Assembly: GCA_020426515.1 (NCBI GenBank)
Contig: JAGQPW010000037.1
Span: forward strand, 1-38,726
From: Planctomycetaceae bacterium
GTDB lineage: Bacteria; Planctomycetota; Planctomycetia; Planctomycetales; Planctomycetaceae
Length of the DNA stretch: 38,726 nt
Reading direction: 5' to 3'
Made by a program: the position numbers and the translations under genes
The notes under the pieces: model-generated
What the model saw: only the letters and a program-made list of their open reading frames with translations
What the model was told of the DNA's origin: nothing
The model's database searches: none
Part shown: in pieces, positions 26,257-34,874 of the stretch
Numbering within the stretch: position 1 is the first letter of the stretch
Layout: every line of letters starts with the position of its first letter

Positions 26257-27402
26257 ATGGATGGCCTTGGGCCAAATTCTGGACTTCGCGTGCCGCCAGC
26301 CTCGCTTTGGGGACTGACGGTGGCTGTTGCTGGCTTGCTGTTGCTTGGACTGCTCGGAATTTCCCGAGGAGACCAGCTTGTTGGTGACGGCACGTTTGCT
26401 GGCCGGCAGTTGACGTGGATTGTGTTTTCGCTGCCGGTGATGGGGGTCGGCCTCGCGGTTTCGTATCGTGAATGGCGGCGAATCGCAGTACCGCTGTTCC
26501 TGCTGACGCTCGTGATGCTTGTGGTCGTCTATTTCTGCCCGGCGCGAAACGGGTCCCGGCGTTGGATTCCGCTGGGGTTCATGGACGTGCAGCCTTCGGA
26601 GATTGCCAAGCTGGCGTTCATCCTGTTGCTCGCCCGCTATCTGATGTTTCGCAGCAATCAACGGACCGTGATGGGGCTGATTCCCCCTTTTCTGATGGCT
26701 GCAGTTCCCGTAGTTCTGATTCTGCGTGAGCCAGACCTGGGAACGTCGCTGCTGTTCTTTCCTGTGTTATTCACCATGCTGATTGCTGCTGGCGCAAGAC
26801 TGACACACCTGCTGGTGGCGGCCTTGCTCGGCGTGGCGATGCTGCCGGGGCTGTGGACTGTGATGAGCGCCGAGCAACGATCACGCATTACTGCGGTCTT
26901 CCAACAGACCGACGATGGCACCGTTCAAACAGGAGACGGGTTTCACCTGCAGCAGTCCAAGCAAATGCTGGCACTGGGTGGAGCGTGGGGCCGCCAGTGG
27001 TCGGGAATGGAGAACATCGATGAGACCGCATATCGGCTCCCCGCCGCGCGGACCGATTTCATCATTTGCCTGATCGGCGAACGCTGGGGCGTGCCGGGAA
27101 CACTGCTGGTCCTGGCGAGTTTTGCGGTGCTCATCGGGAGCGGTCTGGCGATCGCCGCATCAACCCGTGACCCCTTTGGTCGACTGGTGGCGTGCGGGAT
27201 CGTGGCCATGCTGGCGACACAGTGCATCATCAACACAGCCATGACCGTCGGCCTGGCACCGATTACCGGTCTGACGCTGCCACTTGTCAGCTACGGCGGG
27301 TCGAGCCTGGTGATGACGTTGTTCTCGATCAGCCTGCTGCTGAATATTGGCTGGCGTCGGGAACTGGCCGCGACGGGAGACCCCTTCCGCTTCCGGGAAT
27401 GA
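26257..27402 (+). CDS. SEDS-family protein (RodA/FtsW-like peptidoglycan polymerase)
   Basis: 381 residues from ATG 26257, with GGAG about 10 nt upstream. Ten membrane helices are apparent. SEDS signatures: NGSRRWIPLGFMDVQPSEIAKLAFIL (residues ~97-122), LREPDLGTSLLFFPV (~156-170) and the C-terminal PLVSYGGSSLVMT (~346-358). RodA/FtsW are lipid II-polymerising glycosyltransferases working with a class B PBP; the catalytic Asp corresponds to Asp267 in LPAARTDFIICLIGE. Two residues around it deviate from the usual LPEAHTDF and GEELG (here LPAARTDF and GERWG). No PBP or MreB gene is near. The family is otherwise of standard length, and the lack of a neighbouring partner leaves RodA versus FtsW open, with a slight preference for RodA from QLTWIVFSL and VQPSEIAK. 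Confidence 0.9.
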   Translation: MDGLGPNSGLRVPPASLWGLTVAVAGLLLLGLLGISRGDQLVGDGTFAGRQLTWIVFSLPVMGVGLAVSYREWRRIAVPLFLLTLVMLVVVYFCPARNGSRRWIPLGFMDVQPSEIAKLAFILLLARYLMFRSNQRTVMGLIPPFLMAAVPVVLILREPDLGTSLLFFPVLFTMLIAAGARLTHLLVAALLGVAMLPGLWTVMSAEQRSRITAVFQQTDDGTVQTGDGFHLQQSKQMLALGGAWGRQWSGMENIDETAYRLPAARTDFIICLIGERWGVPGTLLVLASFAVLIGSGLAIAASTRDPFGRLVACGIVAMLATQCIINTAMTVGLAPITGLTLPLVSYGGSSLVMTLFSISLLLNIGWRRELAATGDPFRFRE

Positions 27403-27434
27403 GGTCTCTGCCACGATGCAATTCCCGACATGCG

Positions 27435-28220
27435 CTAGTCGGACAAACGGGACAGCTTGCTGTGCAGGTTCTCACAGGCATTGCTGAGACGCTGCTGCAG
27501 CGAGAACGAAATCTCGGAGAGTTCTTCCAGAACCTGAGGTGTCAGCGCCTTGTCGGCCCGCTCCAGTGCCGAACAGATCCGTTTGATGACTTGTTCCGTT
27601 GTCGCCTCGGCCGGATTCTTGTCGTCATCCTGTGGCGCACTTCCACGGGCGTTGGGATTGAACGGTGCGTAACCGTCGCCGCCGGTCTGGCGATTCGCGG
27701 CCATAGCAGCTTCGGAGCGTTCTCCGTCCAGCAGGGCCAGCCCTCCACCTTCTCCGGATGTTTCGTACCCATCAAGAGTTGCATCACGTACCTGCCCGGT
27801 ACTTGCGGTAAGGAACTCGCTGGGCAAATCGAAGGGGGCGTCTTCCTCGGCCGGAACGCTCAAGTCTTCCCCGCGCTGAGCCCGTCGCCAGGCTTTCATC
27901 TCAGCGACGGTGGCTTCAATTTCGTTGGCCCATTGCAGGCACTCGGCGGCGTCATCCCAATTGAGCGCTACGTAAAAGTGCGACCATTTCAGATTGGCAT
28001 ATTCGCCGTAGACATCGGAAAACGTGTCCCATGTCCGCCGACGCTGGTACACCTGGTCGGCACTGAGTCCGATCAACTGACCGAAATCGGCATCGGTCCG
28101 GCCTTTCGCGTAACGCTGGGTCCATTCCGTAGCGCATTCGCCGATCGTCCAGTTACAGCTGCTGAGTGCCTGCTGAGCGCGGGAAACGAGTTGGTCTTCG
28201 GTCTGTGGCGTGTCAGTCAT
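27435..28220 (-). CDS. Hypothetical protein with putative helix-turn-helix
   Basis: 261 residues from ATG 28220. No family name is assignable. The N-terminal ~70 residues (NWTIGECATEWTQRYAKG, RTDADFGQLIGLSADQVYQR) look like a helix-turn-helix of the type found in ParB-like or DUF3102-like proteins. They are followed by YANLKWSHFYVALNWDDAAE and CLQWANEIEATVAEMKAWRR, an aromatic-rich helical block. Residues ~115-205 are acidic, Gly/Ala/Asp-rich and likely disordered, and the C-terminal ~50 residues form a coiled helix (QVIKRICSALERADKAL; LEELSEISFSLQQRLSNACENL). There is no signal peptide, so cytoplasmic and possibly nucleoid-associated. It converges on the SEDS gene with a 32-bp gap and diverges from the SulP fusion. 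Confidence 0.65.
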   Translation of the reverse strand: MTDTPQTEDQLVSRAQQALSSCNWTIGECATEWTQRYAKGRTDADFGQLIGLSADQVYQRRRTWDTFSDVYGEYANLKWSHFYVALNWDDAAECLQWANEIEATVAEMKAWRRAQRGEDLSVPAEEDAPFDLPSEFLTASTGQVRDATLDGYETSGEGGGLALLDGERSEAAMAANRQTGGDGYAPFNPNARGSAPQDDDKNPAEATTEQVIKRICSALERADKALTPQVLEELSEISFSLQQRLSNACENLHSKLSRLSD

Positions 28221-28470
28221 GGGAGAATTCTGGGCATCCTGGGTGGGCGGCCATCGTCAATGTGTCTGGGTCTCTAAGCGTGCGGAATGCGTTGCCAATC
28301 GTCAAGGGACTCGGAGCTGAACATCTGGATGTTGGATTCAGCGCGTCCTCACAACTGTTAAGGGTTTCCCGAACCGTCGCTTTCCCGTATATGGGAGGCT
28401 GATGATCTTGAACGCGTTCTGAAAGCACTCGACTGCGGGTGACGTTCCCGGAATTAGATGAGGCGCAAAT

Positions 28471-30723
28471 TTGGTCAGTTCTCGTGTGGTCAACCGACGG
28501 GAAACCGTTGGTGCGGATATCGCTGCCGGATTGGTGGTTTTTCTGGTGGCGTTGCCACTTTGCCTGGGGATCGCCGTCGCCTCGGATGCTCCGCCGATTT
28601 CCGGCGTGCTGGCGGGCATTATCGGCGGACTTGTGGTTGGTTTGCTCAGCCGATCACACACCAGCGTCAGTGGACCGGCAGCCGGCTTGACGGCTGTCGT
28701 CGCCGCCGAAATCGCCAACCTCGGTTTTGAGGGTTTCCTGCTGGCAGTCCTGTTCGCGGGTGCAATTCAGGTGGGACTGGGGCTCGCACATGCGGGCCTG
28801 CTATCCGCATTTGTTCCGGCGAGTGTGATCAAAGGTTTGCTGGCCGCGATCGGTGTGATTCTGATCCTCAAACAGGTCCCCCACCTGTTAGGGCACGACA
28901 CTGACCCTGCCGGGGAAATGTCGTTTCGACAACCAGACCATGAGAACACCTTTTCAGAATTTGGTGAACTGCTGGGTGACGTGCACTACGGGGCAATGTT
29001 CATCGGGCTGCTGTCCGTTGTGGTACTGATCCTCTGGGAGAAGGTTCGATTTTTAAAGAAGTCGAAGGTTCCCGGGCCCATCGTCGTCGTTTTGCTGGGG
29101 GTCGCCTTCAGCGCGCTTTTCCGCTCCTGGGGCGGGATACTGGCCGTTCAGGGGAATCATCTGGTGCAGATTCCAGTGGCTGAATCCCTGAGCGGATTCA
29201 CCGACTTCCTCGTGTTCCCCGACTTCGGGCAGATCGGCAGGCCGGACGTCTATGTGGCTGCGTTGACCATCGCCATGGTTGCATCACTGGAGACCGTTCT
29301 GAATCTGGAGGCCGTGGACAAGATCGACCCTCAGAAACGGCACTCGCCACCGAGCCGCGAACTGCTGGCCCAGGGGGTCGGGAACATGCTGGCCGGTCTG
29401 ATCGGAGCGATTCCTTTAACTTCCGTCGTCGTTCGCGGAACAGTCAATGTTTCTTCCGGTTCACGCACCAAGCTGTCCGCCATCGTTCACGGGCTATTCC
29501 TGCTGCTGGCAGCCGTAGTGTTTCCTTCGGCAATCAACTGGATTCCGCTTTCCGCCCTGGCGGCCATTCTGATTGTGACGGGCTACAAGCTGGCCAGCCC
29601 CAGGCTGTTCCTGGAGATGTGGTCGGCTGGCAAGCATCAGTTCCTGCCGTTCATTGCAACCGTGACGGCGATTGTGCTCACCGACCTGTTGATTGGCGTG
29701 CTGATTGGCCTGGCGGTAAGCGTGGGGTTCATTCTGTATGGCAACCTGCGACGACCAATTCGCCGGATTGTCGAAAAGCACCTTTCGGGCGATGTGCTGC
29801 GAATCGAACTGGCCTCTCAGGTCAGCTTCCTGAATCGGGCGGCTCTCGAAAAAGTGCTGATGGAAGTGCCTCGCGGCGGAAATGTGCTGCTGGACGCTCG
29901 CAATACAGTCTATGTCGACCCGGACGTGCTGTATCTGATCCACGACTTTGTGCAACATGTTGCTCCGGCCCACGGCGTGACAGTCAGCATGGTTGGCTTT
30001 CACTCCAAGTACGATCTCGAGGACCGGGTGCTGTACGTGGACTATTGCAGCCGCGATCTGCGGGAATCCATGACTCCGCAACAGGTGCTGCAGGTCTTGA
30101 GAGATGGCAATGAACGGTTCCGTACTGGTAACCAGTTGACCCGTGACTTGAATCGGCAGATGAACGCAACCTCTGTGGGACAGCATCCCATGGCGGTGGT
30201 TCTTGGATGTATCGACTCTCGAAATCCCACCGAACTGATCTTCGATCTCGGGCTGGGGGACATTTTCAGCGTTCGGATTGCCGGCAACGTCATCAGCCCC
30301 AAGGTCCTGGGAAGCCTGGAATACAGTTGTGCTGCGGCAGGAGCCAAAGTGATCCTGGTGATGGGCCACACGCGATGCGGTGCGGTGACCGAGGCTGTCA
30401 ACCGCCTGACGGCCCCCATTTCCCCGGCGACAGCCGTCTGCACGCACCTTGCCGCCGTCGTAAAGGACATCCAGCGCGCCGTAGATGCTCCGACCATGCG
30501 CCGTCTGAAAACGTGTACGGCAGAGGACCGGGAAAGCCTGGTCAATCAGGTGGCCCGCCGCAATGTCGCCCTCACGATGGACGCCATTCTGGAGCGCAGC
30601 GATGTGCTGCGAGGACTGGTGGTGGGCGGACAAGTTGCTCTCGTCGGTGGAATGTATGATGTGTCTACCGGACGAATTGACCTCTTCCCGCACCTGCTGA
30701 CGCAGCTGGAATCGCTCGACTGA
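28471..30723 (+). CDS. SulP transporter-STAS-beta-carbonic anhydrase fusion
   Basis: 750 residues from TTG 28471, chosen because GAGG lies 7 nt upstream; GTG 28486 is the alternative. Residues ~15-430 are a SulP (SLC26-like) transporter with 10-14 helices (ADIAAGLVVFLVALPLCLGIA, SHTSVSGPAAGLTAVV, GAIPLTSVVVRGTVNVSSGS). Residues ~440-540 form a STAS domain. Residues ~545-748 are a beta-class carbonic anhydrase with all zinc ligands: Cys580 and Asp582 in GCIDSR, His633 and Cys636 in GHTRCGAV, plus the DLGLGDIFSVRIAGNV segment. Related SulP-CA fusions are taken to import bicarbonate and interconvert it with CO2 next to the membrane. The CA half shows no inactivating changes. Its upstream gap (28221-28470) carries the promoter; no terminator was identified after it. 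Confidence 0.93.
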   Translation: MVSSRVVNRRETVGADIAAGLVVFLVALPLCLGIAVASDAPPISGVLAGIIGGLVVGLLSRSHTSVSGPAAGLTAVVAAEIANLGFEGFLLAVLFAGAIQVGLGLAHAGLLSAFVPASVIKGLLAAIGVILILKQVPHLLGHDTDPAGEMSFRQPDHENTFSEFGELLGDVHYGAMFIGLLSVVVLILWEKVRFLKKSKVPGPIVVVLLGVAFSALFRSWGGILAVQGNHLVQIPVAESLSGFTDFLVFPDFGQIGRPDVYVAALTIAMVASLETVLNLEAVDKIDPQKRHSPPSRELLAQGVGNMLAGLIGAIPLTSVVVRGTVNVSSGSRTKLSAIVHGLFLLLAAVVFPSAINWIPLSALAAILIVTGYKLASPRLFLEMWSAGKHQFLPFIATVTAIVLTDLLIGVLIGLAVSVGFILYGNLRRPIRRIVEKHLSGDVLRIELASQVSFLNRAALEKVLMEVPRGGNVLLDARNTVYVDPDVLYLIHDFVQHVAPAHGVTVSMVGFHSKYDLEDRVLYVDYCSRDLRESMTPQQVLQVLRDGNERFRTGNQLTRDLNRQMNATSVGQHPMAVVLGCIDSRNPTELIFDLGLGDIFSVRIAGNVISPKVLGSLEYSCAAAGAKVILVMGHTRCGAVTEAVNRLTAPISPATAVCTHLAAVVKDIQRAVDAPTMRRLKTCTAEDRESLVNQVARRNVALTMDAILERSDVLRGLVVGGQVALVGGMYDVSTGRIDLFPHLLTQLESLD

Positions 30724-30871
30724 GAGTCGAACGGGTCTGCGATTCGGCAAGCGGAGGGGGGATAACCGGGACGAATCGGCAACGTCTGCCGGGAACAGAC
30801 GTAACATTTGCTGTGACGGGGACTTCGCGTTGACGCGAACCGTGTCTCGGAGCATTCTTTGAACTTGAGGG

Positions 30872-30900
30872 GGAAGATCCTGCGCCCTGCCAGATCTTCC
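30872..30900. promoter_or_regulatory. 8-bp inverted repeat just upstream of the lipoprotein start
   Basis: GGAAGATC (30872-30879) and GATCTTCC (30893-30900) are exact reverse complements separated by 13 nt, ending 3 bp before ATG 30904. If the ATG is the true start the hairpin would cover the ribosome entry site. An 8-bp repeat can also occur by chance. Confidence 0.35.
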
Positions 30901-30903
30901 TGT

Positions 30904-31761
30904 ATGCCCGAGTTCTCTGATTTAAAGTCCGCTGCCACAGTGCTTTCACTTTCGCTGACTCAACGCCTTGTGCTGTTGCTGCTCGTGCTGACGAGCGGTG
31001 CGGGGTGCAGTCTGCTGGAACCGGAAGGCCGGTCTGTAGCCACGAATCCGCTCCCTCCCATTGTTGCTCCGCGGGATGCCGTTGATCTCGAGGTGTTTAT
31101 CGTTGACCGCACCGTGGGTGACCCGTTGATCGGGCCGGCGTTGTGGAACAGCCTGCACGATTTGACATCGACTTCTCCTCAACTGAAGCAGCAGCTCGCG
31201 GAACAGGGCATTCGAATTGCCATGAGTCCATCTCGTCCACCTCACGCGGTGCAGTCGTTACTGGCTCAGTCGGGCAATCTGGATCCGACCCGGCGCACCT
31301 CGTTCCAGCAGTACGTTGTTCCGGCCATGCAGCCAACCCTGCTGCAAGTCACCGTTCTGGAACCCGAAGTCGAAGTTCAGCTGCCCGGGAACGCCGGGGA
31401 GCTGACAAAGCTCACCAATGGGCGTTGCCAGCTGCAGTTGCAGGCCAGCAAAGTGGACGAAGGCTGGGCCCGGATTGATGTGCTGCCGGAAATCCTGCAT
31501 GGAGCCGATGTCCCACGGTACAAAGCCACCGCCGAAGACTGGGTCGTCGATCAGGGACAGAAATCGATCCTGCTGTACGACCAGCGTTTCAGCGCCGAGC
31601 TGAACGAAGGGGAAATCCTGGTCATCGGCTACACCGATCAAGCCCCCGATTCCGTTGGGGAACGGTTCTTTCGTGGCCAGTGGAAGAACATTCCGATTGA
31701 GCGTCTGCTGATCATTCGGCTGCGAGGCATGCATCGCGTCGACCCCGTTCGCGCCGAGTAG
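30904..31761 (+). CDS. Predicted lipoprotein of unknown function
   Basis: 285 residues from ATG 30904; an in-frame TTG at 30859 would add 15 residues before the signal peptide. The signal (LTQRLVLLLLVLTSGAGC) has a lipobox ending in Cys, so the mature protein is probably lipid-anchored. The mature part is mostly beta-rich with repeated VEVFIV-type strands (VDLEVFIVDRTVGDP, LLQVTVLEPEVEVQLPG, CQLQLQASKVDEGWARIDVLPEILHG) and a C-terminal ILVIGYTDQAP segment, but no family is recognised. It precedes the GspF-like gene by about 120 bp on the same strand. Whether the two work together is unclear. Confidence 0.75.
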   Translation: MPEFSDLKSAATVLSLSLTQRLVLLLLVLTSGAGCSLLEPEGRSVATNPLPPIVAPRDAVDLEVFIVDRTVGDPLIGPALWNSLHDLTSTSPQLKQQLAEQGIRIAMSPSRPPHAVQSLLAQSGNLDPTRRTSFQQYVVPAMQPTLLQVTVLEPEVEVQLPGNAGELTKLTNGRCQLQLQASKVDEGWARIDVLPEILHGADVPRYKATAEDWVVDQGQKSILLYDQRFSAELNEGEILVIGYTDQAPDSVGERFFRGQWKNIPIERLLIIRLRGMHRVDPVRAE

Positions 31762-31883
31762 ATCTCGTCCGGACTGTGTTGCCCCGTGAAATCCGGTAAG
31801 CTGCCAGTATTCGCCCAACGGGCGCCGCATGCTCGGCGTATCGTGGTGTTGACGCTTCCCTGCCAGCAGATGTGGCCAGCCGC

Positions 31884-32921
31884 ATGTTCTCCAGTCGGAT
31901 TTCCACCCGCCAACTTGCCCTGCTGTCGCGGTCACTGTCGACGTCGCTGCATGCCGGAGTGGATGTGGTCAAAGCCTTTCGGCAGGCCGCAGGCAAAGCT
32001 CAGGGAACTCAGAAGCGAGTCCTGCTGGACATCGTCGATCAGTTGCAGTCCGGAGAAGAAGTTGCCACCGCGTTTCGTTCGCAGGGCCACTTCTTCCCGG
32101 AACTGTTCTGCGACATGCTGGACGTGGCCGAGCAGTCAGGGAACATGCCGGAAGTGTTGCGGGCGCTCGCTCTGCATTATGAAAACAACCTGAGGCTGTG
32201 GCGGGCATTTCTCGGGCAGATCACCCTGCCCGCCATCCAGTTGCTCGCGGCGATCGGGATCGTTGCCGGCCTGATCTACATGCTCGGCTGGGTCGCCGAG
32301 ATCACCGGACAGGAAATCGATATTCTCGGCTGGGGGTTGATCGGCACTTCAGGGGCAGCGACGTGGCTGGCCGGCTGGGCCATGCTCTTTGCAGGTCTGG
32401 TAATCGGTTACAAGTTTCTCGCCTCCTCGCTCTCTGGACTGCGTTCGCTGCATCGCGGATTAATGAGTATTCCCGTTCTCGGTGGCTGTCTGCGGGCATT
32501 CGCAATCGCCCGATTTTCATGGGCGTTCCATCTCACACAGGACGCCGGGATGCCAATTGATCCCAGTCTGGAAGCGAGCTTGAGGGCGACCGGAAACGGG
32601 GCCTTCATCAGCGCGACGAAGCAGATCATTTCGGACGTTGAGTCGGGAGCATCTCTGACCGATGCACTCGCCCAGACTGAACTGTTCCCTCTGGAATTCA
32701 TTCACATCGTGGAAGTCGGCGAGACTTCAGGAACAGTACCCGAAACGCTCGATCGGCTCAGTGGCCAGTTCGAAGACGAAGCCCGCCGCAGCATGTCCGG
32801 CCTCGCCATGGCCGCTGGCTGGCTCATCTGGGCCGGCGTAGCCCTGTTCATCATCGTGATGATTCTCAAGCTGGCGATGTTTTACGTGGGCATGCTCGAT
32901 GAAGTGCAGCGCGGGATGTAG
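31884..32921 (+). CDS. Type II secretion/type IV pilus inner-membrane protein F (GspF/PilC-like), orphan
   Basis: 345 residues from ATG 31884; GTG 31872 is in frame and possible. Two T2SSF repeats are recognisable: residues ~10-130 ([35 protein letters not shown]) and ~205-330 ([43 protein letters not shown]). The GxxxGNMPEVL / [11 protein letters not shown] pair is diagnostic. Helices lie near 115-137, 150-180 and 310-338. GspF/PilC anchors the assembly ATPase in pseudopilus or pilus machines. The usual neighbours (GspE, GspG, GspD) are absent here, while a broken DUF1559 pseudopilin-like remnant lies directly downstream on the opposite strand. The missing partners are presumably elsewhere in the genome. 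Confidence 0.87.
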   Translation: MFSSRISTRQLALLSRSLSTSLHAGVDVVKAFRQAAGKAQGTQKRVLLDIVDQLQSGEEVATAFRSQGHFFPELFCDMLDVAEQSGNMPEVLRALALHYENNLRLWRAFLGQITLPAIQLLAAIGIVAGLIYMLGWVAEITGQEIDILGWGLIGTSGAATWLAGWAMLFAGLVIGYKFLASSLSGLRSLHRGLMSIPVLGGCLRAFAIARFSWAFHLTQDAGMPIDPSLEASLRATGNGAFISATKQIISDVESGASLTDALAQTELFPLEFIHIVEVGETSGTVPETLDRLSGQFEDEARRSMSGLAMAAGWLIWAGVALFIIVMILKLAMFYVGMLDEVQRGM

Positions 32922-33471
32922 CGCCAAGCGGAAACCCCATTGGCTGAAGTGCCCCGCCGAAGTCCCTCCAGCGTCGCCAGTGTGGGCTGAAATTGGGATT
33001 TGTCAGTCCGAAATAGAACCGGTGGGCTCCAGAAAACGTGAGCTGATTGTACAGCGGCGCCTGGTCGGCAAACGGGAGAATGTGCACCCAGGCGGTCGGG
33101 CCGTGACCGCTTGAAGTAGCGATGTTTCCAAGGAGGGAACACGCAATGGACATCGTGGTAGTTGTGCAGGGCCAATCCAATCTGCTTGAGATTGTTCGTG
33201 CACTGGAACCGGCGACCAGCGGCGTTTGCTGGATCGTCCTCCCGACTGAGGCCCACGCTCAACAAGACGTTCCCGCCGCCTCATGGCGCTGACCGCATTT
33301 GGGCCTCAGGGTTGCTGATGATGTTCGGCGTGACCATTATGGTTCCACTGCTGCTCACGCTGTACGGGCTGTGGCCACCCAGTGGCGCGATCCTCAAGTC
33401 GGGGAACACGTAGCCGAGCAGACCTGCTGCCAAGAGTGAACGATCACCGGTTTCTTCGAAGGAGACTCAGA
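32922..33471. other. 550-bp intergenic region, no intact gene
   Basis: Between the GspF-like and the phosphodiesterase-like genes. The only coding signal is a frameshifted DUF1559 remnant on the minus strand (about 32990-33270). The part from 33271 to 33430 has open frames on both strands, but none resembles a known family. The ribosome site of the downstream gene (GGAG at about 33460) lies at the right end. Confidence 0.6.
32990..33270 (-). pseudogene. Frameshifted fragment of a DUF1559 (pseudopilin-like) gene
   Basis: The minus strand encodes [20 protein letters not shown] then [15 protein letters not shown] in one frame, which matches the highly conserved DUF1559 (SBP_bac_10-associated, PF07596) segment [28 protein letters not shown]. 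About 30-40 nt further on the match continues in another frame as [24 protein letters not shown] (typical ...GxxxWxxxLLPxLEQxxLYxxL). A frameshift therefore lies near 33095-33125. The upstream prepilin leader (FTLIELLVVIAII-type) is not seen; a stop TGA precedes the fragment. The downstream part stops inside the GspF-like gene region. A disrupted, truncated copy is the best reading; DUF1559 genes are numerous in planctomycetes. Confidence 0.8.
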
Positions 33472-34869
33472 ATGCAAGGTTACTGGTTGTGGATGTTGGG
33501 TCTGCTGGTCACCTCACTTGTGTTCGGGACGCATGCCCCCGCAGGTGCGGCTGAAACGAACCGACACGTGGTGATTGTGAGCATCGACGGCTTTGCAGCC
33601 TATTTGCTTGATGACCCCAAAGTACCGCTCCCGACCTTGCGGAAGCTGGCACGTGAAGGCTGTGTGGTGGACGGAGGCATGACGGTCTCCAACCCGTCGG
33701 TCACCTGGCCCAATCACACGACGCTGGTCACCGGCATGGAGCCCGGTCGACATGGAGTTCTGGCCAATGGCGTTCTCGTGCGTGGGGGCATTGGAGTCCC
33801 GGTGATCATCGATCCGCGGCGCGACCAGCGGGACCTTGTGAAGGTGCCGACTCTGGCCGATGTTGCCCATGCCGCCGGACTGTCGACCGCGGAAGTGAAC
33901 TGGCCCTGCACACGCGGCTCCAGTTCGTTTGACGACCAGTTTCCCGACACCCCGGAGTCCATGGATCACACAACTCCCCGCTTACGCCGCGAACTTGTCG
34001 AATCGGGGCTGTTGAGTGATGAAACACATTCGTCTTTTCGAAACCGGAGTGTCGCTGGTCTCGACTATGTGTGGACTGAAGCGGCATGCCATTTAATTCG
34101 TGAGCGAAAGCCGAATCTCCTGCTGGTGCATCTACTCAACAACGACGCCACGCACCACGCGCTGGGACCGCAGACTCAGGCCGGTTACACCGCCAATGCC
34201 TATGCAGATATGTGTCTGGCACGCATCATCGCCGCACTGGAGGAAGCGGGAATTCGTCAGCAGACCACGTTGATCGTCGTGGCGGATCACGGCTTCACAA
34301 CGACCCCCAAGGCCATTCGGCCCAATGTGCTGCTGAGACAGGCCAACCTGTTGACCGTAGAGAATGGAAAGCTGACCCAGGCTCAGGTGCACGTCGTTCC
34401 CGAAGGCGGTATTGGATTGGTGTACTGTACGAACCCATTGGAGGCTCCCGAGACAGCGGCTGAGTTTCGGAAGATGTTCCTCAATCAGGAAGGGGTGGCT
34501 GATGTGCTGCTGCCAGAGCGATTTGACGAAGTAGGCATTGCGTCGCCGCGCGACTACGAACAATCTCCGGACGCCATTCTAGTGGCCAAGGATGGTTACG
34601 CCGTTTCCGGTTCGGTTGAGGGGGACACGCTGGTCACCACGAACACCGAAGCTCGCACCTCATTAGGATCTCATGGCTTCATCTCAACACTGCCGAAGAT
34701 GAAAGCTTTGTGCATTCTCTCTGGTGCTGGTATTCAGGCGGGAAAGACACTGCCGACCATTGAGAACACTGCCATTGCTCCCACTGCGGCGGCGCTGCTG
34801 GGACTCCAACTCCCCAATGCCGATGGAAAGCCGCTGACCGAGGCTATGGTCCCCGCCAAATCCCAATAG
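33472..34869 (+). CDS. Secreted type I phosphodiesterase/nucleotide pyrophosphatase-like protein
   Basis: 465 residues from ATG 33472, with GGAG about 8 nt upstream; the frame opens at 33382 but the signal peptide starts here (YWLWMLGLLVTSLVFGTHAPAGA). Alkaline-phosphatase superfamily, PF01663 (NPP) type. The first metal Asp is in VIVSIDGFAAYLL, the nucleophile Thr region is NPSVTWPNHTTLVTGMEPGRHG, further metal ligands are in VHLLNNDATHHALGP and VVADHGF, and the last His is in SLGSHGFI. All metal-binding positions look retained, so it is probably active on phosphodiester or pyrophosphate bonds outside the cytoplasm. The substrate cannot be specified. It converges with ComB with a 5-bp gap. 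Confidence 0.9.
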   Translation: MQGYWLWMLGLLVTSLVFGTHAPAGAAETNRHVVIVSIDGFAAYLLDDPKVPLPTLRKLAREGCVVDGGMTVSNPSVTWPNHTTLVTGMEPGRHGVLANGVLVRGGIGVPVIIDPRRDQRDLVKVPTLADVAHAAGLSTAEVNWPCTRGSSSFDDQFPDTPESMDHTTPRLRRELVESGLLSDETHSSFRNRSVAGLDYVWTEAACHLIRERKPNLLLVHLLNNDATHHALGPQTQAGYTANAYADMCLARIIAALEEAGIRQQTTLIVVADHGFTTTPKAIRPNVLLRQANLLTVENGKLTQAQVHVVPEGGIGLVYCTNPLEAPETAAEFRKMFLNQEGVADVLLPERFDEVGIASPRDYEQSPDAILVAKDGYAVSGSVEGDTLVTTNTEARTSLGSHGFISTLPKMKALCILSGAGIQAGKTLPTIENTAIAPTAAALLGLQLPNADGKPLTEAMVPAKSQ

Positions 34870-34874
34870 CGGGT

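Noticed and set aside
29494..30855. 453-codon minus-strand open frame
   Set aside because: Lies fully opposite the SulP-carbonic anhydrase gene, has no recognisable domain or signal, and fits the codon-bias shadow of a GC-rich gene.
33162..33413. 83-codon plus-strand open frame with a hydrophobic stretch
   Set aside because: Overlaps the DUF1559 remnant in reverse and has no ribosome site or recognisable family; the hydrophobic stretch is short.
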